DNA of 64,000 nt from Patagioenas fasciata (lineage: Eukaryota; Chordata; Aves; Columbiformes; Columbidae): the NCBI RefSeq assembly GCF_037038585.1, contig NC_092526.1:34299501-34363500 (forward strand), in the 5' to 3' direction. Below, piece by piece: positions 11,633 through 24,569 of the stretch (positions are counted from its first letter, which is position 1; each line of letters begins with the position of its first letter). Under the pieces are notes generated by a model. The model saw nothing but the letters and a program-made list of their open reading frames with translations, was not told the DNA's origin and did no database searches. Both the position numbers and the translations under genes were made by a program.

Positions 11633-12679
11633 GTATGTGCTGCCTGGTACTGCTCCTTTCCTGCTCTGACCTGGTCAGACCTCTCAAAGCCTCCTGTTTC
11701 CAAACTCCAGCTCTCAGGTAAAACCCCTCAAGGCTCTGAAACACCCTTCCAGCCTCAGAACAAGAGTAGCTCTTATTGTCAACCTTCCTGTTGCATCTGC
11801 CCTAGCCCAACCTCCAGCCAGATTGCCTTTGCAATCCCAGCCAGACACCACCACCAACTCCTCAGATTTCCAGCCAGGCAGCTTCCTTGTCCTTGCTGCT
11901 TGGCTCAGGAGGGAAGGGTGAGCCAAGAGGAATAAAGAAAAACATCACCAAGGGCACAGCAGAAGCCGTTTGGGAGCTCTGACTAAGAACACAGACCCAG
12001 CACAGCCTTCAGCAGCCCTAAGTGTGAGGAAGGCTTGGTTAGATTCTCACCTAGTGTAGAGCTGGGCTTGTAGCAGCACCAATCATGCCTTGCACTAGGC
12101 ACGGTGACTCAGTTAGGGAAGTTCACAAAGTTGATAGTTATATCAACTGCATTGTTTAAAGAAAAAAAAAAGGCAAAACAACAAAAACTCACAAAAGTAG
12201 CATTTGACCTCTTCCAGCGAGAGTTCCCAGAATCTATCATTTCTTCTGAGTATCTCACTAACACAGTTTAATTTTAACAGAGACAGGGCTTTTCAGCATG
12301 TCCTATAGCATTGCCAGCATTGAACAGCAAATCCATATGAACACTGTACACATCTCCACATCACATGACAAAAATATCTACAGTTCTGTTTCCAAATGGG
12401 GTACCGATGCTGGTAAGGGACTCCAGTTTGACAGTGATGTTACTTGACTCATTTAACTGTAGTCACTCCATAGGTGTGCACAGCATAGCATTTACAGCTA
12501 GACTGATCCAGTCCTTTTAGACACAAGTCTGAATACACATCAGTTCATCACCTGCTGCATCTGTAGAGCTTGAGTTAAGCAACGGGCTGGGTGGCTTTGT
12601 TAACTGTATTCTACACCTCAGTCAGTGTACCACGCTTTCTGGACAGTTTGTGCTTTTCTTTATTGCCCCAGCAACTCTT

Positions 12680-12753
12680 TTAAAAAATAAATAATTTAAA
12701 AAACAACAACCAAAAAAAAAACACCCACCCACAACAGACCAAACAGCACACCA
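12680..12753 (+). repeat. A/C-rich tract
   Basis: AT-rich sequence passes into AACAACAACC, oligo-A, then ACACCCACCCACAAC. It is another member of the G-poor tracts in this locus. Confidence 0.7.
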
Positions 12754-12891
12754 TCAATGCACAGAAAAAGCGTGACTCAAAAACATTTTCAGGAAAATTA
12801 AAAGTACTAAATTCTTACCTAAATATACATGGCCTCAGGATTTTAATTTCATTATTTTTAGATGGTTGTGGCTGACAGTGCTAACAAATGG

Positions 12892-12943
12892 ATAAAAATT
12901 TTTAATGTTTATTAATCTATAAAAATTTTTATCTTAATGTTTA
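12892..12943. repeat. Imperfect AT-rich direct repeat
   Basis: ATAAAAATTTTTAATGTTTA at 12892 is repeated from 12919 as ATAAAAATTTTT, an ATCT insertion, then TAATGTTTA. Each copy contains an AAAAATTTTT palindrome. Confidence 0.7.
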
Positions 12944-15900
12944 CTATTCACAGCTTTGTGCATCCTCCCAAGCACAGAGCTGATTTCCAGCCAATGGTGG
13001 CAGTTAAATAGGAGCATGCTTTCCTTTTGTCCTAGGCTATCTTGTTTTGCAAGGTACAGCTCAGCTGGTTCTCAAGTATGTTACTGAGGCTACTGTTACA
13101 TGATTGTGTGTAGTGAGGTTATCCTGTCTGTGTAGCATAAATCATACTAAATTAGAAGTATTTTAAAAGCCACATGACAAAAATTTCTTATGACAGACTG
13201 TTACTTGAAGGCAGTGGAGCCAAGAGCTAATAGTACATGGGGCTTATGAGAAAGAACTTCAGTACTTCAGGCAAAAATATTTTAGGGGACACCATGTTAT
13301 TTGGCTGGGAATGGGGTGGCTGCCTGTCCTGCCAAGTCACATGGAGGACAGACTCCATCCTACAAAGAGGCAGGCACATCAGCCACAGCCAAGTCTATAA
13401 TACCAATTTTTCAATACTGTACAGTCACATCCTGTGTCCTGTATAGAAATGTACGTAGCTTTTTTTTTTGAGCTTGAGTTAAACAGCTGCTTTTTAGACA
13501 TCTGAAAGAACAGCTGCTACACACGTAAGAGAAACTGCCTGCGCCTGCTGCAGCTGGTTGGACGTGCTGGACGTACTAAGTGTGTGCACAGGGCACTTGT
13601 GTGCACCCCAAGTCCGAGTGGTCACACAGCACACAATTTACATGGCTGGGGTTTCAGTGTTTGCAGTCAGTTTATGAGCCGTGTTCACCATCCTCAAGGC
13701 CCTGTGATTTTAACAGAGGTGCGGTCTAAAGCTCACAGCAACATGTTATTCCATTGCTTTGCTATCAGGATAGAGGCAGGATGCTCAGGAAGCGCTCAGC
13801 TATATTGTCTTAGGGTCAGTAAGCTCCATCAGCCAAGCAAAAGAAAAGTCAGCGTGTCCAGACATGCTTGACATTTTCTAAGGACAGCCATAGTGCTCAC
13901 GAGAGAGCACACCCATTACATTTGCTGTAGGGTTGATTAAGAAGTGCTGGACTTATCGCACTTCCTAAAGTACTCAAACCCCAGCATTTGCATACAGATG
14001 TACATTTTGTTCCAGACATTGAACAGGAGATTTACATAGATGTTTTTGCATTTGTGTTTTCCTGCTGCGTTTCCTCCTCTTATGAATGTATTAACCATTT
14101 ACTTGACCTGTAGGATCTTGACCAGTAATTTCTTAACTTGCACTAACAACCCTAGTACAGACATTCAAAGCTCAGTCTTGGCACCGCTACCATTTGTACC
14201 AGGTTTTAATCAGCTACAAGACATTTGCCACTGCCACCAAGGAGCTTTAAACAATCAAAAAGCTTTAAAATTTAATCTCATGTCACAAATAGAACTGATA
14301 TTAAATCAGTGGCTAAATATTAATCTAAGGCAAGATCTTCAACGTCTCCCCTTCTGCTTCTGACAGAAACAACCAAAGGAGAGCTATGTATTTTATATTA
14401 TATCCCACAACGTTCAGTTAAAGAAAGCAAGGGTTGCAAAACCAAAACATAAGAAACTGTCAGTGCAACTTTTAATCCCCTCTCCTCTCCCCTGCTTTAT
14501 GTGGCTGAATTACTATGCAGTTTCTTATGTTTTGATCACATCCTATTTTCTTCCCATGGGGCCCCAGCCTCACTCAGCGATTGGGCTGTTGTTGAACATT
14601 TCTTTTTATCCCCTTATTCAGCATGCAGCCCTCAGGCCATATTCTTCAAATTCCATCCAAACGCCACAATTATTAGCTTCCTCCTGGGCATTCCTAGCAT
14701 ATTCTCTCTCATACGTCTCCCAAGCATTCGCGGATTCATCTTTGCCCCTCTTTCCACCCCTAGTGAGCATTAGCATGTTGTCCTGCTTATGTTAAAGTAG
14801 GAAAACAGAGACGGAATCAAAATGATCACAACTCAGACTCAAAGCTGCAACTCCCTCCCATGCCTCCTCAATGAGCAGGCAGGGAAAGATGATGTGTATT
14901 ACTTGTACATTGCCTCCTTCGGGAAAAAGAATTGTCAGTGGAAATATCCCAGCAGCACTTGTACTAGAAAGTAAAAACAGAGGCTACATTTTTCAAGAAA
15001 CTGTGTAGACAACGTTAAGTGGGAGCTTAAAGCCTCTTGATCGCAGCAGAGGTGGAGCAGCACCCAGACACAGCATTTGCCCTTTATAAACGCAACTGTG
15101 GGCAGCTGGACAGGCAGTTGCTCTTGCCTTTTCTAAAGTTGAAGCAAAAACAAGCAAATCAAACCAAACAAACACGCATATACAGTGGTTAATGCTGAAA
15201 TAACTTCATTATCACACCACATGTGGAATAGGCAAATGCTGCTTGGAGCTTTAGTAGGTAAGGTCTTCTCAGGTCTGGCCTATTTCTGGCCATCCATCTC
15301 TCAACTAAGAGCTCACTGCAGTATCTGCTGCAGCAATGCTACACACAGTAATTGGATAACAGTTACCAAAGCTCTCCTTCCCCATCCTTTGATTCTTCCC
15401 TGGCCAGGAGGAATACTGCTAGCAAAGCAGAGGAGGCTGTTCTCCTCCTTACCTCAAAAAAAGGGCAGCCACCAGCCCAGGCAGGAGCTGCAGCCAGCCA
15501 GCCAGAAGGATGGCCCTTGGAGCATGCTACAGCAAAGTTCAGCCAAGAATAAGAGAGACATCCTCAGCCTTAATTGCTTCACAACATCCTCGTGTAACGA
15601 AACAGGCATTTTTCCTTCAGCTCTGCGAGTCTGGCTGGAGCAGGTGCTCAAGACCTGTTGAGGTGCAGCACTGCAACCACTGCCTAGCAGAGCAGGCTTC
15701 CTCACCTTCCCTGCGGCTTCCCATTACATTTCTGCCACAAAAATCTTGTATCTTCTATTCACTTTCTGTCGCAATACCAAAGACTGCAATTGGAGATGAC
15801 AGAGGCATAGAGCCGTTCATGTTAACAATGCCAGCAGGCTGTATGTTTTCTTCCCCTGTCACAACCAAAGCCTTTTGAGGTTTATCCTTTGTTTTCCCCA

Positions 15901-16714
15901 AACGCTTCAAACCCTGTAAAACATCACGGCTAGAGCAAGCACGCTTAAAAGAAATCATCTGGCAGCGTTAAATTCACACCAGCTAAGAAGTTTGTCATAA
16001 TGGTAAGGCTAATCTTATTTTAGGAGCAACGCAGGCCTGACCAAGGTCAGACCTACAAGTCAGCACTGCTCCAAACTGCAGGCTAAAGGTGTTTGGAATT
16101 GATTCTGACAACTCTGGTTGTGTCATAAGGCCACACTGATCTCCATTTCTGTCTGCACCTCTCCACCCCCAAAATTTGTCTGTCAAATAAGACCAAAAAA
16201 AAATGAAAGAGAGGACTGCTTATATATTTAACGCAGCTATCTGCACGCAATACCTGAGCAAGTTGTGGTGAAGGAACAGGTAACTGCTGACTTGAACAAG
16301 CCAGCAGTCATTTTAAGCCTGGTGATTTTTAGAAAGAGAAGAAGAAGAAAAGAAAAGCAGCAGCATTTTTGTAAGCCCCTTTTCCTCTCGGGGCCTCACT
16401 TTCCCCTCCCAACCTTTGTCTCTTGTTTCTTTATTCGACAGAGGCTGCAGGGCAGGGTTTCCCTCCCCTGTGTCTGCCCAGGGCTCAGCACAATGGCTGA
16501 CCTGCCAGGCCCCCAGTGTCTAGAGGAGACCCTGAGCGCTGGCCCCTCACACACTTCCTTGTTGCTAGACCCACATCTCGGTCACCTCTTGTCTGCTCCG
16601 TGACTTGATCTATTTTAAAACACACACGATTTACTACTCATTTAATGAAACAGGAGTTTCTCTATTAGGTGAAGAGAGTTGGGCCAAGTCAGAGTCAAAT
16701 GTTTTCCCTTCCAT

Positions 16715-16778
16715 CACGTGAGAAACACAAGTAGGGCCCGTGCAATACTACACTCTGCATTCACGTGATTAGCACGTG
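16715..16778. promoter_or_regulatory. Cluster of three CACGTG E-boxes
   Basis: CACGTG occurs at 16715-16720, 16762-16767 and 16773-16778. The first two are embedded in TCACGTGA, the preferred site of MITF/TFE/USF-type bHLH-Zip factors. The last two are separated by only ATTAG. The hexamer contains a CpG and is scarce elsewhere in the window. A regulatory role in intron 1 is inferred. Confidence 0.4.
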
Positions 16779-19700
16779 AGATATTTCTGTCCTTAGAAGA
16801 CAGACAACTCAGAAAAAACGGGCATCAAGGGAACATACATTCAGCCCATATACAAATCCAGAGATGGACACAGCTTGGAGCGCAAACTGTGCCTTGTCCT
16901 GGAATAAAAGAAATAGTGTTCCCTTTGGCAGCTAACTAAAATCACCAAGACACTTCAGCGGAGAAAAGAAAAACCATACACACAAAGGTAACCTCAGTTA
17001 AGCCAGATTCCACTACTGGCTCAAGAGCGGTCTGAGGGTCAGTTTGCGTGCTCAGCACAAATCCTTCCAAAAAGGGCATGCTGAAGTCTCAAAACCAGTT
17101 CAACACAAGTAAGCAGCCTAACCTCAGTTGTACTCAAAACTGACACGTTTATGCTAAGCGTAAGAAGAGATGGGTCAAGAAATCATGTGGAGTTAGAGGG
17201 CCCTGAAATACTAAAATGAGGCAATGAATAATATGGCAGGATTTTAAACATCTCTTTATAACTTGAGCAGAAAAACATATTTCTAAGCTTTGCTCTAAAT
17301 AAGCAGATCAGGCTTTATTTTGAATAATAAAAGTGAGATTCAAACACAAAGTCATATTATAGCACAAGAGTCATCGTAAGCCCTTGTTTTAGACTCCATT
17401 TCTACTTTGTGGGAGCGAAGAGAATGGACATCAGTTAGGAGGTAAAGCTTTGACCTTCCCTCCAAGCTGTGAGCTGCCAGAAGACACTCTCGGGGCTCTG
17501 GATTTAAATCACTTTATGTGTTTTTTCCTCATCCCATTACAGCATTCCTTATTTTCCCCATAACACTCATGTTTTGTAGTTGCTATGACAATTTGCAGCA
17601 TTACTTACACTGCTATACACATGCAGAGATCAAGAGGCAGACTTATTTCTTTTCCAGGATTTAATAATCTAATGTCTTGAGTAGGAAAATTATGTTTAGT
17701 CCTGCTGGTTACCTGCACTAGTAGGCTAGTTAGATGCTCTAATCTCCTCTAATTCTGATGCAATATCATCCTCAGGCATGGATACAGCTCATGACCTACC
17801 TGTTACAGAACAGGAACAAACCTACGAGATGGACCAGTAACTAAATAAAGCACCAGAGTGCTCAAGGCTGCATTGTAGTCCCCTGTCAGTGCTTGGAAGC
17901 AATTTTGAGGGAGTTTACAACTTAATGCAGAGAAAGACTGAGCAAATAGGCAAAAATTAAAATAGGGGCTTAGTGGTTTCATACTGTCTGATTACCAGGC
18001 GAAGAGAATCAGTCCTGTACTTTGCTTTTAACGTGTAACTCATTACTCCTGACTACCCCTGAACATGTTTATCAGCCAAAGCTGAGGGGCTCCTCAGGAA
18101 TACAGCAGCTCTGCCGAGTCCCCCAGAAACAGCTATAAAAACCTAGCACATCTCATCCTTCAAACTAGTCCAGAAGGGGTCCTATTTGGACACTAGTAAA
18201 ACCCAAAATAATTATTCTAATCCTTTTTGGGGAAGGGAAACAAATGGCTCTACATGTGTCCTCTAGTTTTTAATCAGAGTGAACCAAAGAAACACTCAAA
18301 TCATATTTCTGTTTGCACTGTACAATTGTTAAGTATCTGCTGTTCCCCATCACATGCCTAATGACTGAGCACTAGGGCCAGGTCCCCCAAGCTGTCAGTC
18401 ACCCTGACCACAACAGGTACTATCAGCTTATCACAGCTGAAAATTTAGCAGTTCCACATCAATCTTTTCCTTCAATACTTCATTCCCCAGTGGACCTCTC
18501 CCTTCGTTTGCATTCAGTTACACAGAACATCACTACTACAAGCTAGAAATATAGTGTAATAATCATAGTCTTAACATCTGACCCACAGCAACATGCTTGC
18601 AATCATCGTAATGCTTATCTGATAAACTAATGCTTTATGGAAGCAATTATGTTCCATCTATATTGCATTATGTTAACATACTCTGAAGGGCTAGAGCACT
18701 CTGTCCCCCTCCTCCCTCAAAAAGTCATTCAAAATATAAAAAGAAACTAGATATTAGCTGGCTCAGCAGGAGGAACCACTTGACATTCCTCAGTCAGAGG
18801 AGGCAGAAAGGGAGATTATTGTAAATTAGAGTGGACAATCGCAGAGTTGGTTCTCTTTGGCAGTGCAGTCTGTTGTCTCCATGCAATAACCTGCATTTGA
18901 AATGCTCTAGCCCGAGGATACCCACTGCTCATAAATCACTGGTGTGGTTGGGGGGACAACCTTCAGGGCCAGGCTTCCTCCAAGATTTATAACCTCCCTA
19001 TTACCAAATAGTCCTTGAGTAGGCACGGCTAAGTAAGTACAATATCGCGTTGTTTCCTTCTGTGCTGGAAAACCACGTGAACCTCACACCAGTGTATGTT
19101 CTTCTGTGTCCTGACTTCAGAGGAAGTGCACAAAACTCAAATTGATCAACCAGCAGAGCTGTTAGGTCAAAGCTAATGCTGGTCTCATTTGTGTCTATCT
19201 TCTCCCCACTCTGCTGGTTTTATTTTGTTTATCTCCTGCACCTGGGTTAATTGCCGCAATTGAGTGATTGGGGTGGTGCAATGGGATGTAAATGAAGTAG
19301 TGAAAAAGGAAGGGGAAAGACCTGGGTGGGCTGCAGAGGTATTAGGAAAAGCCAGGCCAGCTGCATCCTGCAGAAACCCTGGTCAGCTGAAAAGTATAAT
19401 ATGCACTTTAAAAAGTTAGTGGTGCAAATTCAATAACAGGGTTCAGATTTTTGATGTTTTTGCTGACAGCTGCAGGGAGTCCCAGCAGCCCTGTCAGCAT
19501 CCTGGATATGCAGCACCCACCTCATGCTCAGGGCACTTGAGTTTGTCCTGTCCACCCCCCTGGTCCCTCTTGCAGCACAAGCCTCAGGCCACGCTGTACT
19601 CCAGGACTGGGAATGATAAGATCAGCTGACAGAGCTCCAATTTAGGCATTTATTATCAAGCACAAGCAACGTTTACAGCTGTGCAAGCTTTATTGTCAGA

Positions 19701-20727
19701 ATTATTAGACAAGCACTCCCTCAGTGCTGCTCAGAAAGCTCATCTAATGCTGGCGGGGCCTTTTGCTGTCTTCGTCCTTCTTTGAGAAGCTCTAGGAACA
19801 GCAAACAATATCTAGGTTAAGCACCTGGATGAGTCTAGGTTGCACCATTGAGGCCAGTGGCCTTTATTTCTAGGACTAAGAAAAAAAGTCAGCTTTCTCT
19901 GTTACCTTAGCCAGCTGTCCAGACCCCATTTCTTGCTCCTTTAGGATGATTTCCCATGAAGTTCTGCACTGATCTGCTTTTACCATGAAACCCAATGTCA
20001 GGAAGTCCACATTCATATCAGAGCTCCACCTATTTATACCAAAGCTACCCAAGTAAACAGCATTATCACTTCTGGAAACTAAGCTGGCCTTAGGTGACAT
20101 CTTCCATTGTCACATAGTCCTCTAACTACTAGACCAGACATTTAACAATTGCTTGGAGTGCAACAGTTGCTGCCATAGAAATAAATTATTTTCCTTCCTC
20201 ACTTCACCTTTGAAAGAGTGCCCACAGCTACACTCTAGCATTGACACCAATACAGCCTCTTCCCTGCAGTTAGCTCTGAGCAACCACTTTAGAAAGGCAG
20301 AACAGCAACATCAATTGGTCCTCATGCCAAACATGGGGGTTCCTAAAAGATACCTTCACCCATCATAAGGGCTTTGCGGGGAAGCACCTTTTCTATTAAA
20401 CCAACTTCTCAGCACAATTAAATGAAACTTGTGGCACTGTCAAGCATGTGAAGGATGCTTCAGGCACATTAAAGATGAAGTTGAAAAGTGTTTACTTTTA
20501 AGCTTCCATTAATAAAACACCATTTTAAGATTCCTATTTTTAAGACAATCAAAAAGAGAAACTTTTGCTAATGGTTTTAAAAATACATTGTAGTTAAAAT
20601 CTCTTTATAATGGCTCACATTTCAAGGCTTGTTTTTTTGAGAAATCCACACACATAGAGTCCTGGTATCATTGTGTACTAACTCTTGCTTTCATGTCAGT
20701 TTAACATAGTCTTCTCTTTTCAATTAG

Positions 20728-21052
20728 CACTTACAATAAGATGTGGGCAGATGCCCAGAAAGACCTCGACATTCAACTCTGCAAAGAGAGAGGAGAATTC
20801 CTCCAGCCAGAGAAGGACCTCGTGAAAGTATTCAAGTTGTTAGCCACTTCCTACATCAAATACATACAAATCTTCCGTCACTTGGAGACAGCCCATGACC
20901 AACTTGTTCACCAGCAGAAGCAGGCAGTGATTCGGCAAGTGCTAGATGGGGTGATTGGCCGGATCCTGGAGGTGAAAAGAGAGATGGTGAAGCTGGAGAA
21001 CTCAGAGTTTCATTACATTGATGATATCCTGGATGATCTAAAGCTTCTCCCG
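20728..21052 (+). CDS. IQCA1: IQCA1 exon 2 (residues 4-112)
   Basis: The acceptor is CTTCTCTTTTCAATTAG and the donor CCG|GTACGT; the exon is 325 nt. It encodes the N-terminal helical region of DRC11, including VFKLLATSYIKYIQIFRHLE, then QVLDGVIGRILEVKREMVKL, then SEFHYIDDILDDLKLLP. This segment is rich in charged heptad-like helices and is strongly similar to the vertebrate IQCA1 family. It is expected to help anchor the subunit in the N-DRC, but no enzymatic motif is present. The first base completes Ala4 and the exon ends at a codon boundary. No frameshift or internal stop occurs. Confidence 0.95.
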
Positions 21053-24000
21053 GTACGTCTGCCTCTCTTATGAACAAATTCATAGGAACTTTACCTATCC
21101 TGTATTTTAAGGACAGTCACATTTATTTGCAGTCTGTGGAGTTTCACCAAGTGATTTAGCTTCCTTCATGTTCACTAATGTACTGGGTGATCAGTAATTA
21201 CGGCCTTTTTGTTAAAGATCGGAGTGTATTTGATTTATGATAATCATTATATATTGAAGCAAGATTTTAAAAGCTGATCTGCCTGATCAATATGTTGCAT
21301 TTCCACTTGTCTGTATCTTTCACTTGTGCATGTCTTAATGTGAAGTCATGTTAGCTTAAACAGCTTCACTATTAATGGCAGCAACTTGACTCTGCCTGGT
21401 TTTAGTGTGGGATTAGACAGAAGATGGGCAACTGATAGTGAAGGTACACTCTACTTCTGTCTGCCCTTTACATCACTGTGAATCAGCCTGGTCTCAGGCC
21501 TCTTCCAGAGATTACAGGTAATACTAAAAGTTACATAGTCTGGTTTGCTAGTTCATACTACAACAAACTACAAAAGTGAGAAATCTGAGATGTGTCTCAT
21601 GTTGTAAAAGAGGCAGGAGCTGGAGCATATTCAGCATCCAGGGTTCAGGAATTTCTGATGTAAAAGCAGCCCCCTAACAGACAGCTCACTGAACCAGGAG
21701 AATTTGACAATAAGGCAAAATCTTGAAGCTGTGTTCTTAAAGCAGTGAAAAAATAGCTGCAGGAAGGTGGTTACTTCTCTCGCAGACAGCTCCACCTATT
21801 GTCAAATTCAGGTACGGCTGCTTTTCTAAAGAAAAATAGTCGGAGCTTTAATTACTGCTGTTTTCACGATACCATTTATAACAGGAGAAATTACCTAAAA
21901 TCATTATAGCATTATTCTGAGATTTGCAAACGTGTTACTGTTTGCAATTGCATGTGTATTTCGCTCTGCAAATTTAGGGTAGTAATTCCCATGAATTTTC
22001 TCCAGCTCTTTACCTTCTATATTAGTCATAGCAGAGAGCTATTTTAAACTGTGAGAAGGCTTACTAGAGAGTATAAACACATCTCCAGGGAAATTGATCT
22101 TTCAAATAATATTTTGAAATCATAAAGCACTTTTTGTTGGACTAGATATCTCCAGAGGTCCCTTCCAACCCCAACCATTCTGTGATTCTGTGCTGTGTTC
22201 ACGAGTTATCAGTAAATCCACAAGCAACAAAAAGTTTGCAAGTCTGAAAAGTCACACTTGACATCTGTTAAAAAAACCAAATTCAAATTCCTGCACCACA
22301 CCTTAATTTTAAGGCAGCATGACATGCCTACTAGCAAAAGAAAAAACAAGGGACTGAAAATATTTCAGGCTTTTTCAAAGAAAACGTTATTTTTCTCTAG
22401 TAGATAGGAATACAGATTTATGGTTTCTTTTAATAAAATAATCATATGTAATTGTTTCCAAAACAAAATTACTAGCCAGTGCTTGACAAATTACTTCTTG
22501 TTTCTTAAAGACTCTGTCTAGAAAATATCTCATTTGGAAACAGTCCTTCCTTTCACAGGATTATCACGGGCTAAAATCCAGCATGATTGTGGGCAGAGAA
22601 CACAACAAAGTCTCATTTTATATCTTATGCCAACATATTACTTACTTTTTGCTATGTCACTATAAGGCCAGACTTCATCTTTCCTTAGTTGTGTGCCTCA
22701 TTTTTGTACAGTTGCCTTCCAATACTCAGTCACTTCATTTCCTGGGGTAATTATAAAGGTATTTGGATACATAAATCCCATGTGGAGCCAGGAGCGGCTA
22801 AAAAGCTGCAAATTTAACTTGAGGATAAACATCACAAACCTAACTTTTCAGTGCTGGGCCCCAAAAAGAGATGATGAGGAGAAACAGGCTCCCTGCTCCC
22901 CATCCCTTCCAGCCCCAGTATTATGGCTTTGATCTCATCTTTATAGCCAGTAAGCATCACATTCCAGAGTCACTAGTAATTAAAGCCCAGCTTAGGCTAC
23001 AGTGACTGACCCACACTCTTGTGGCAGCATAAAAGCTCTGTCATCCTACACCAGCGTGTCCAGACAAACTGCTTGATTTCTTATGCCTAAATACAGACAT
23101 ATTTGTGATCCACCCTAGACTGATTTGCAGTCTTAAAGTACAATGTATAATCATTTCCACCAGCAATCAAGGATGCTGGAAGGTGCAAACAGGGAGCTTA
23201 ACAAGACAAATATTTAGAAACTTTAGCAGACCAGACCTTTGCGTCATTAAAATCAAAATGGATAAATACAGTCCTACTCAGAAACTTTCTAATGCTGCCA
23301 TAATAGGGAAGTCTCAGTCCACACAATGTGCAACTGAAGGAACTAGTAATTAAATCTTTAAGTTGGCAGATCAGAGGGGCTGTTTTTGTTTGTCACAGCC
23401 TTCCCTGCAAATTCTTGCTCTAGAAATTGGAAGGTCTTCGAGCTCAAAAGCAGCACATTTGCCACGTGCCTGTGTCAAGGCAGAAGTGGTGCCTGTTCTT
23501 TACACCCAGCACTTTTCTCTTCTGTATCCATCCAGACCAAAGCTGGCACTGATGCTGCAATGGATCAAGTTAAAGGTTTCCCTAAAGGTCAAAGCCTCTT
23601 AGTTTCCATAGCAGACAGAACAGGGTGCTGATAGCACAGCATCAAGTCTTGTACCTCTGTTGGGCTCCTTGGGCAAAAGAACAAAGTGTCCACATATATC
23701 TGGGGACAAATTATTGTGTAACTATACTGTGCAACTCCTCATGAATAGCACCACAGGGTAACTACTGCTTGTCTCCGCCATCCCTCCTTCTATCCTCTGG
23801 GTAAATAATTTGCTCGAGGAGATATTCTAGATGTTCCTGAAACAGTATAAAGGGAACACAGCACCAGAGCTACGAAAACATTCCCTCTCCCCAAAGAAAT
23901 AGACTTACAAGTAATTATTCTTGAAGAATTGCCTCCAGTCTTCAGTACAATACCAAGAACAGGTTATGTCACTCTGCAGCAGAGTGTTCCTGTAGAGGAA

Positions 24001-24455
24001 CAAAATTTTGCTTTGGTTCCTTACAATTGTTTAAAAAAAAAAAAAACAAAAAAAACCACAAGACAACAGATCTGTTTTTCATGTTGATTAAACTGAAGAA
24101 GTGGGATGATCATACAACCAGCGGTATTCACTTCAGTGGAAATAGTGTTTGAATTTCTGGCAACCCTGCCAAATATTTTAACAGTTTGATAATATAATTG
24201 AGCCATTATAAAAAGAAAGATTTCTGGGCTGCCATGGTTCAGAAACTGGGTTGATTTATTTGTTTTTGTTGAATTAGGCCTTAAGTAATTGCAAAGTAAA
24301 AGCTCAGCAGTTGTTACAGAGGTGAAATTCCCCAACACTCCAGAATATTCAACAATCTCATTCCAATTTAATTGCTTTCTAAAGGTGTTCAATTAATAAG
24401 TAATGCAATTTCAATGCAGTTCTAAAAAGTATCTCATGACTATTTCTTCCTCTAG
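21053..24455 (+). other. IQCA1: IQCA1 intron 2
   Basis: This 3403-nt intron contains a CR1 3' end (22136-22192) and an A-rich stretch near 24029-24055. Nothing else is recognised. Confidence 0.9.
22136..22192 (+). mobile_element. CR1 LINE 3' end
   Basis: GTTGGACTAGATATCTCCAG is followed by AGGTCCCTTCCAACCCCAAC and ends with two tandem ATTCTGTG octamers (22177-22184, 22185-22192). This is the diagnostic 3' terminus of avian CR1 elements, in sense orientation. Only about 57 bp remain. It is the best evidence that the DNA is avian. Confidence 0.93.
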
Positions 24456-24569
24456 GAAGACACAGAAGTACCTATCCCAAGGTATTTCATTAAAGAAAAG
24501 CTGGAAGTCCTGCAGCAGAGGGAGAAAACCCTTGATCAGATTTTGCTCGATGCTGGATTGCAAATAGAG
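24456..24569 (+). CDS. IQCA1: IQCA1 exon 3 (residues 113-150)
   Basis: The acceptor is TTCTTCCTCTAG and the donor GAG|GTAAGC. The exon has 114 nt and is phase 0 at both ends, so skipping it would keep the frame. It encodes 38 residues containing [20 protein letters not shown], a hallmark segment of the IQCA1 family that follows the N-terminal helices. It is followed by a helix ending DAGLQIE. It is highly charged and has no catalytic motif. Confidence 0.94.

Larger units (their letters stand above)
10670..20727 (+). other. IQCA1: IQCA1 intron 1
   Basis: This 10058-nt intron begins inside the CpG island. It holds a G-quadruplex-type stretch (10679-10709), an A/TA repeat (about 10738-10786), a GT-rich tract (11048-11190), AC-rich tracts (11551-11632 and 12680-12753), an imperfect AT-rich direct repeat (12892-12943) and a three-site CACGTG cluster (16715-16778). 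The ORFs seen, including 158 codons at 15185-15661, show no domain, Kozak or splice support. No coding exon is recognised. Confidence 0.85.

Noticed and set aside
15185..15661. 158-codon plus-strand ORF in intron 1
   Set aside because: No recognisable domain, no coding-like conservation visible, no splice context, and overlapping ORFs in other frames. Its length is within what chance gives here.
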